Shown piece by piece: positions 62,752 to 64,000 of a DNA stretch of 64,000 nt. Position 1 is the first letter of the stretch. The number at the start of each line of letters is the position of its first letter. A program made the translations under genes and the position numbers. Source of the DNA: Methanolobus vulcani (GTDB lineage: Archaea; Halobacteriota; Methanosarcinia; Methanosarcinales; Methanosarcinaceae); NCBI RefSeq assembly GCF_006546655.1, contig NZ_VIAQ01000019.1:124001-188000 (forward strand). Direction: 5' to 3'. Below the pieces are notes generated by a model, which was not told where the DNA came from, did not search any database, and saw nothing but the letters and a program-made list of their open reading frames with translations.

Positions 62752-62807
62752 CTCAGAGCATAACAAGATTTAAAACTAAAAATAAAAAAGGTAAAAAGAG
62801 TTATCGG

Positions 62808-64000
62808 TTATTTCCCGATCAACTCTTTAACTGCTTCTATTGCTTCAGCAGCCTTTGCCTGTGCTATTTCTACTGTCCATCCACCTGCTGTGAACAAATA
62901 TGCGGCTCCACCTACAGCTGCAAGACCAATTGCTCCAAGTACATACCAGATAGTACCGGATTTCTCAAAAACCTCATAGGTTGTTGTAAGATCTCCCACC
63001 TGAACCTCATAGGTGCCAGGTTCTTCTTCTTCGTGAGTGAACTCAACAGTTGTAGAATCACCAATGGAAAGTGTTATTGTCTGAGAATCTACAACTACGT
63101 CATTTACAGCAAGTGTAACATTGTAGGAACCTTCGGCAGTACCTGTGTTAGTAACATCAGCAGTGATTGTTGCTTCCTGTCCCTGTTTTATCTCTTCGGG
63201 GAGTATTTCCAGGTTGCTGAAGTCGAATTCTGCAGCCAGTTCATTTACTTTGAAATCAATCTCTGCATCATTCATGCCAGACTTTGTAGCCCCAATTGTG
63301 TGAGTTCCTGCTTCAGTTGAAGTATAAGTGACACTTCCATCACTATCAGTAGTACCTATTGAACTACCATCAAATGTCACTGATGCACCTGATATAGCAT
63401 CGCCACCTATTGAAGCCAAGACATAGATCGTCATTGATGAACCCTCGTACACATCATCTGGAGATACTTCAATGCTCATGGCACGGGTCTCATCATCCTC
63501 GTCGATGACCTCGATGTCCTCTGAACCTGTTGTATAACCTGACTTTACAGCAGTTATTTCAAATTCTCCTGCCTCTGAAGGTGAATATTCATAAGTACCG
63601 TCATCATCTGTGGTTCCAAGAGTTGTACCATCCAGTTTAATGGTTGCATCGGCAATGGTTGCACCACGTGCAGTTACAGTTATCGTAACGTCATCTCCCA
63701 TGGCAACTGTAGAATCACTAAGCTCAATATTTAAAGTGTAGGATGTTGAACTTGTTTCTTCAACGTAGGGATAATACCTGAGTGTACTTGAATCTGCAAC
63801 CATTATTCCTACTTCACCCATCAGTGTGATATCCTTGTCTTTGCTAAGAGAGATAGAATCCTCGTTCTCCATTACAATTGAAGTGTCACTGAAACTTGTA
63901 ATTTCCATTTCATCGTAACTATCTCCATCTTCAAGTTCAAGATAGTCATCAGATATCTGGAATATACCCTCTATGAAAACAGCATTGGATTCTCTACCAG
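62808..64000 (-). CDS. S-layer protein, C-terminal part, truncated by window end
   Basis: The frame is open from the window end to a TAA at 62808. It begins inside an S-layer duplication domain tail (REGRESNAVF-type, YLELEDGDSYDEMEITSF, LRYYPYV), continues with two carboxypeptidase-like or Ig-like units (DGTYEYSPSEAGEFEITAVKSGY and DGSVTYTSTEAGTHTIGATKSGM), then a CARDB-like block (ITADVTNTGTAEGSYNVTL), and ends with a membrane helix (WYVLGAIGLAAVGGAAYLF) and a basic/helical tail. A major surface protein exported by an N-terminal signal beyond the window. Start lies outside; protein numbering unknown. Confidence 0.85.
   Translation of the reverse strand, partial: GRESNAVFIEGIFQISDDYLELEDGDSYDEMEITSFSDTSIVMENEDSISLSKDKDITLMGEVGIMVADSSTLRYYPYVEETSSTSYTLNIELSDSTVAMGDDVTITVTARGATIADATIKLDGTTLGTTDDDGTYEYSPSEAGEFEITAVKSGYTTGSEDIEVIDEDDETRAMSIEVSPDDVYEGSSMTIYVLASIGGDAISGASVTFDGSSIGTTDSDGSVTYTSTEAGTHTIGATKSGMNDAEIDFKVNELAAEFDFSNLEILPEEIKQGQEATITADVTNTGTAEGSYNVTLAVNDVVVDSQTITLSIGDSTTVEFTHEEEEPGTYEVQVGDLTTTYEVFEKSGTIWYVLGAIGLAAVGGAAYLFTAGGWTVEIAQAKAAEAIEAVKELIGK

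Noticed and set aside
1-64000. CRISPR array or insertion sequences
   Set aside because: No regularly spaced direct repeats and no transposase-like ORF or terminal inverted repeats were seen.

Overview
The window reads as chromosomal DNA of a methylotrophic or related methanogen of the Methanosarcinaceae (Methanolobus/Methanococcoides type). Evidence: a YcaO-TfuA pair of the kind that thioamidates McrA, a thermosome, an Orc1/Cdc6, a Methanosarcina-type S-layer protein, the archaeal mevalonate branch (UbiD-type decarboxylase plus two-subunit aconitase X), RtcB with archease, an archaetidylinositol-phosphate synthase, TATA-box promoters, and very large soluble multi-PAS histidine kinases. No IS element, integrase, CRISPR array or rRNA was seen; one tRNA gene (Thr, UGU) is present. 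The genus assignment is inference.

Layout. 0-8 kb: housekeeping genes on the minus strand (argD-hisC, a bactofilin-like gene with a membrane partner, a PUA protein, archease-rtcB, a phospholipid synthase, a class II aldolase), interrupted by a well-structured candidate non-coding RNA at 4.27-4.39 kb. 8-23.5 kb: tRNA-Thr followed by a sensory block of three giant PAS/GAF histidine kinases, a CheW and a soluble chemoreceptor. The 3' tail of the tRNA plus about 100 bp and the end of the first kinase is repeated, without gaps, 6.8 kb further on. 23.7-27.5 kb: small accessory genes, including a two-gene unit with an HExxH metallopeptidase-like protein, a DUF3795 protein, a solitary MNT-type nucleotidyltransferase, two zinc-ribbon mini-proteins and a hydrolase remnant. 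27.7-33.3 kb: mixed accessory genes, with a degraded second copy of an ABC ATPase tail beside a lipoprotein gene.

33.4-48.5 kb: core functions. These are isoprenoid synthesis (anhydromevalonate phosphate decarboxylase, phosphomevalonate dehydratase large and small subunits), a B12/radical SAM protein, an Fe-S cluster protein, thermosome, Cdc6, SufS with an unlisted 46-residue partner, YcaO/TfuA, and a Zn/Mn-type ABC transporter with a DtxR-like regulator and a clear palindromic operator. 49-54 kb: a four-gene minus-strand operon of two ferredoxin-containing MinD-type ATPases and two NifX-like proteins, facing UppP, a DUF134 regulator and Mrp. 54-64 kb: class III ribonucleotide reductase, a QW-repeat protein, a fourth histidine kinase, a second bactofilin-like protein, a SsuABC-type transporter whose permease is broken by one extra base in a G6 tract, a divergent regulator with no ordinary start codon, and the C-terminal part of an S-layer protein.

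The most promising leads for undescribed biology are the structured RNA at 4.27 kb, the metallopeptidase/partner pair at 24.3-26.0 kb, the duplicated tRNA-tail/kinase-tail segment, and the paired mini-proteins missed by ordinary gene calling. Domain boundaries are approximate, judged by eye; no database search was possible.
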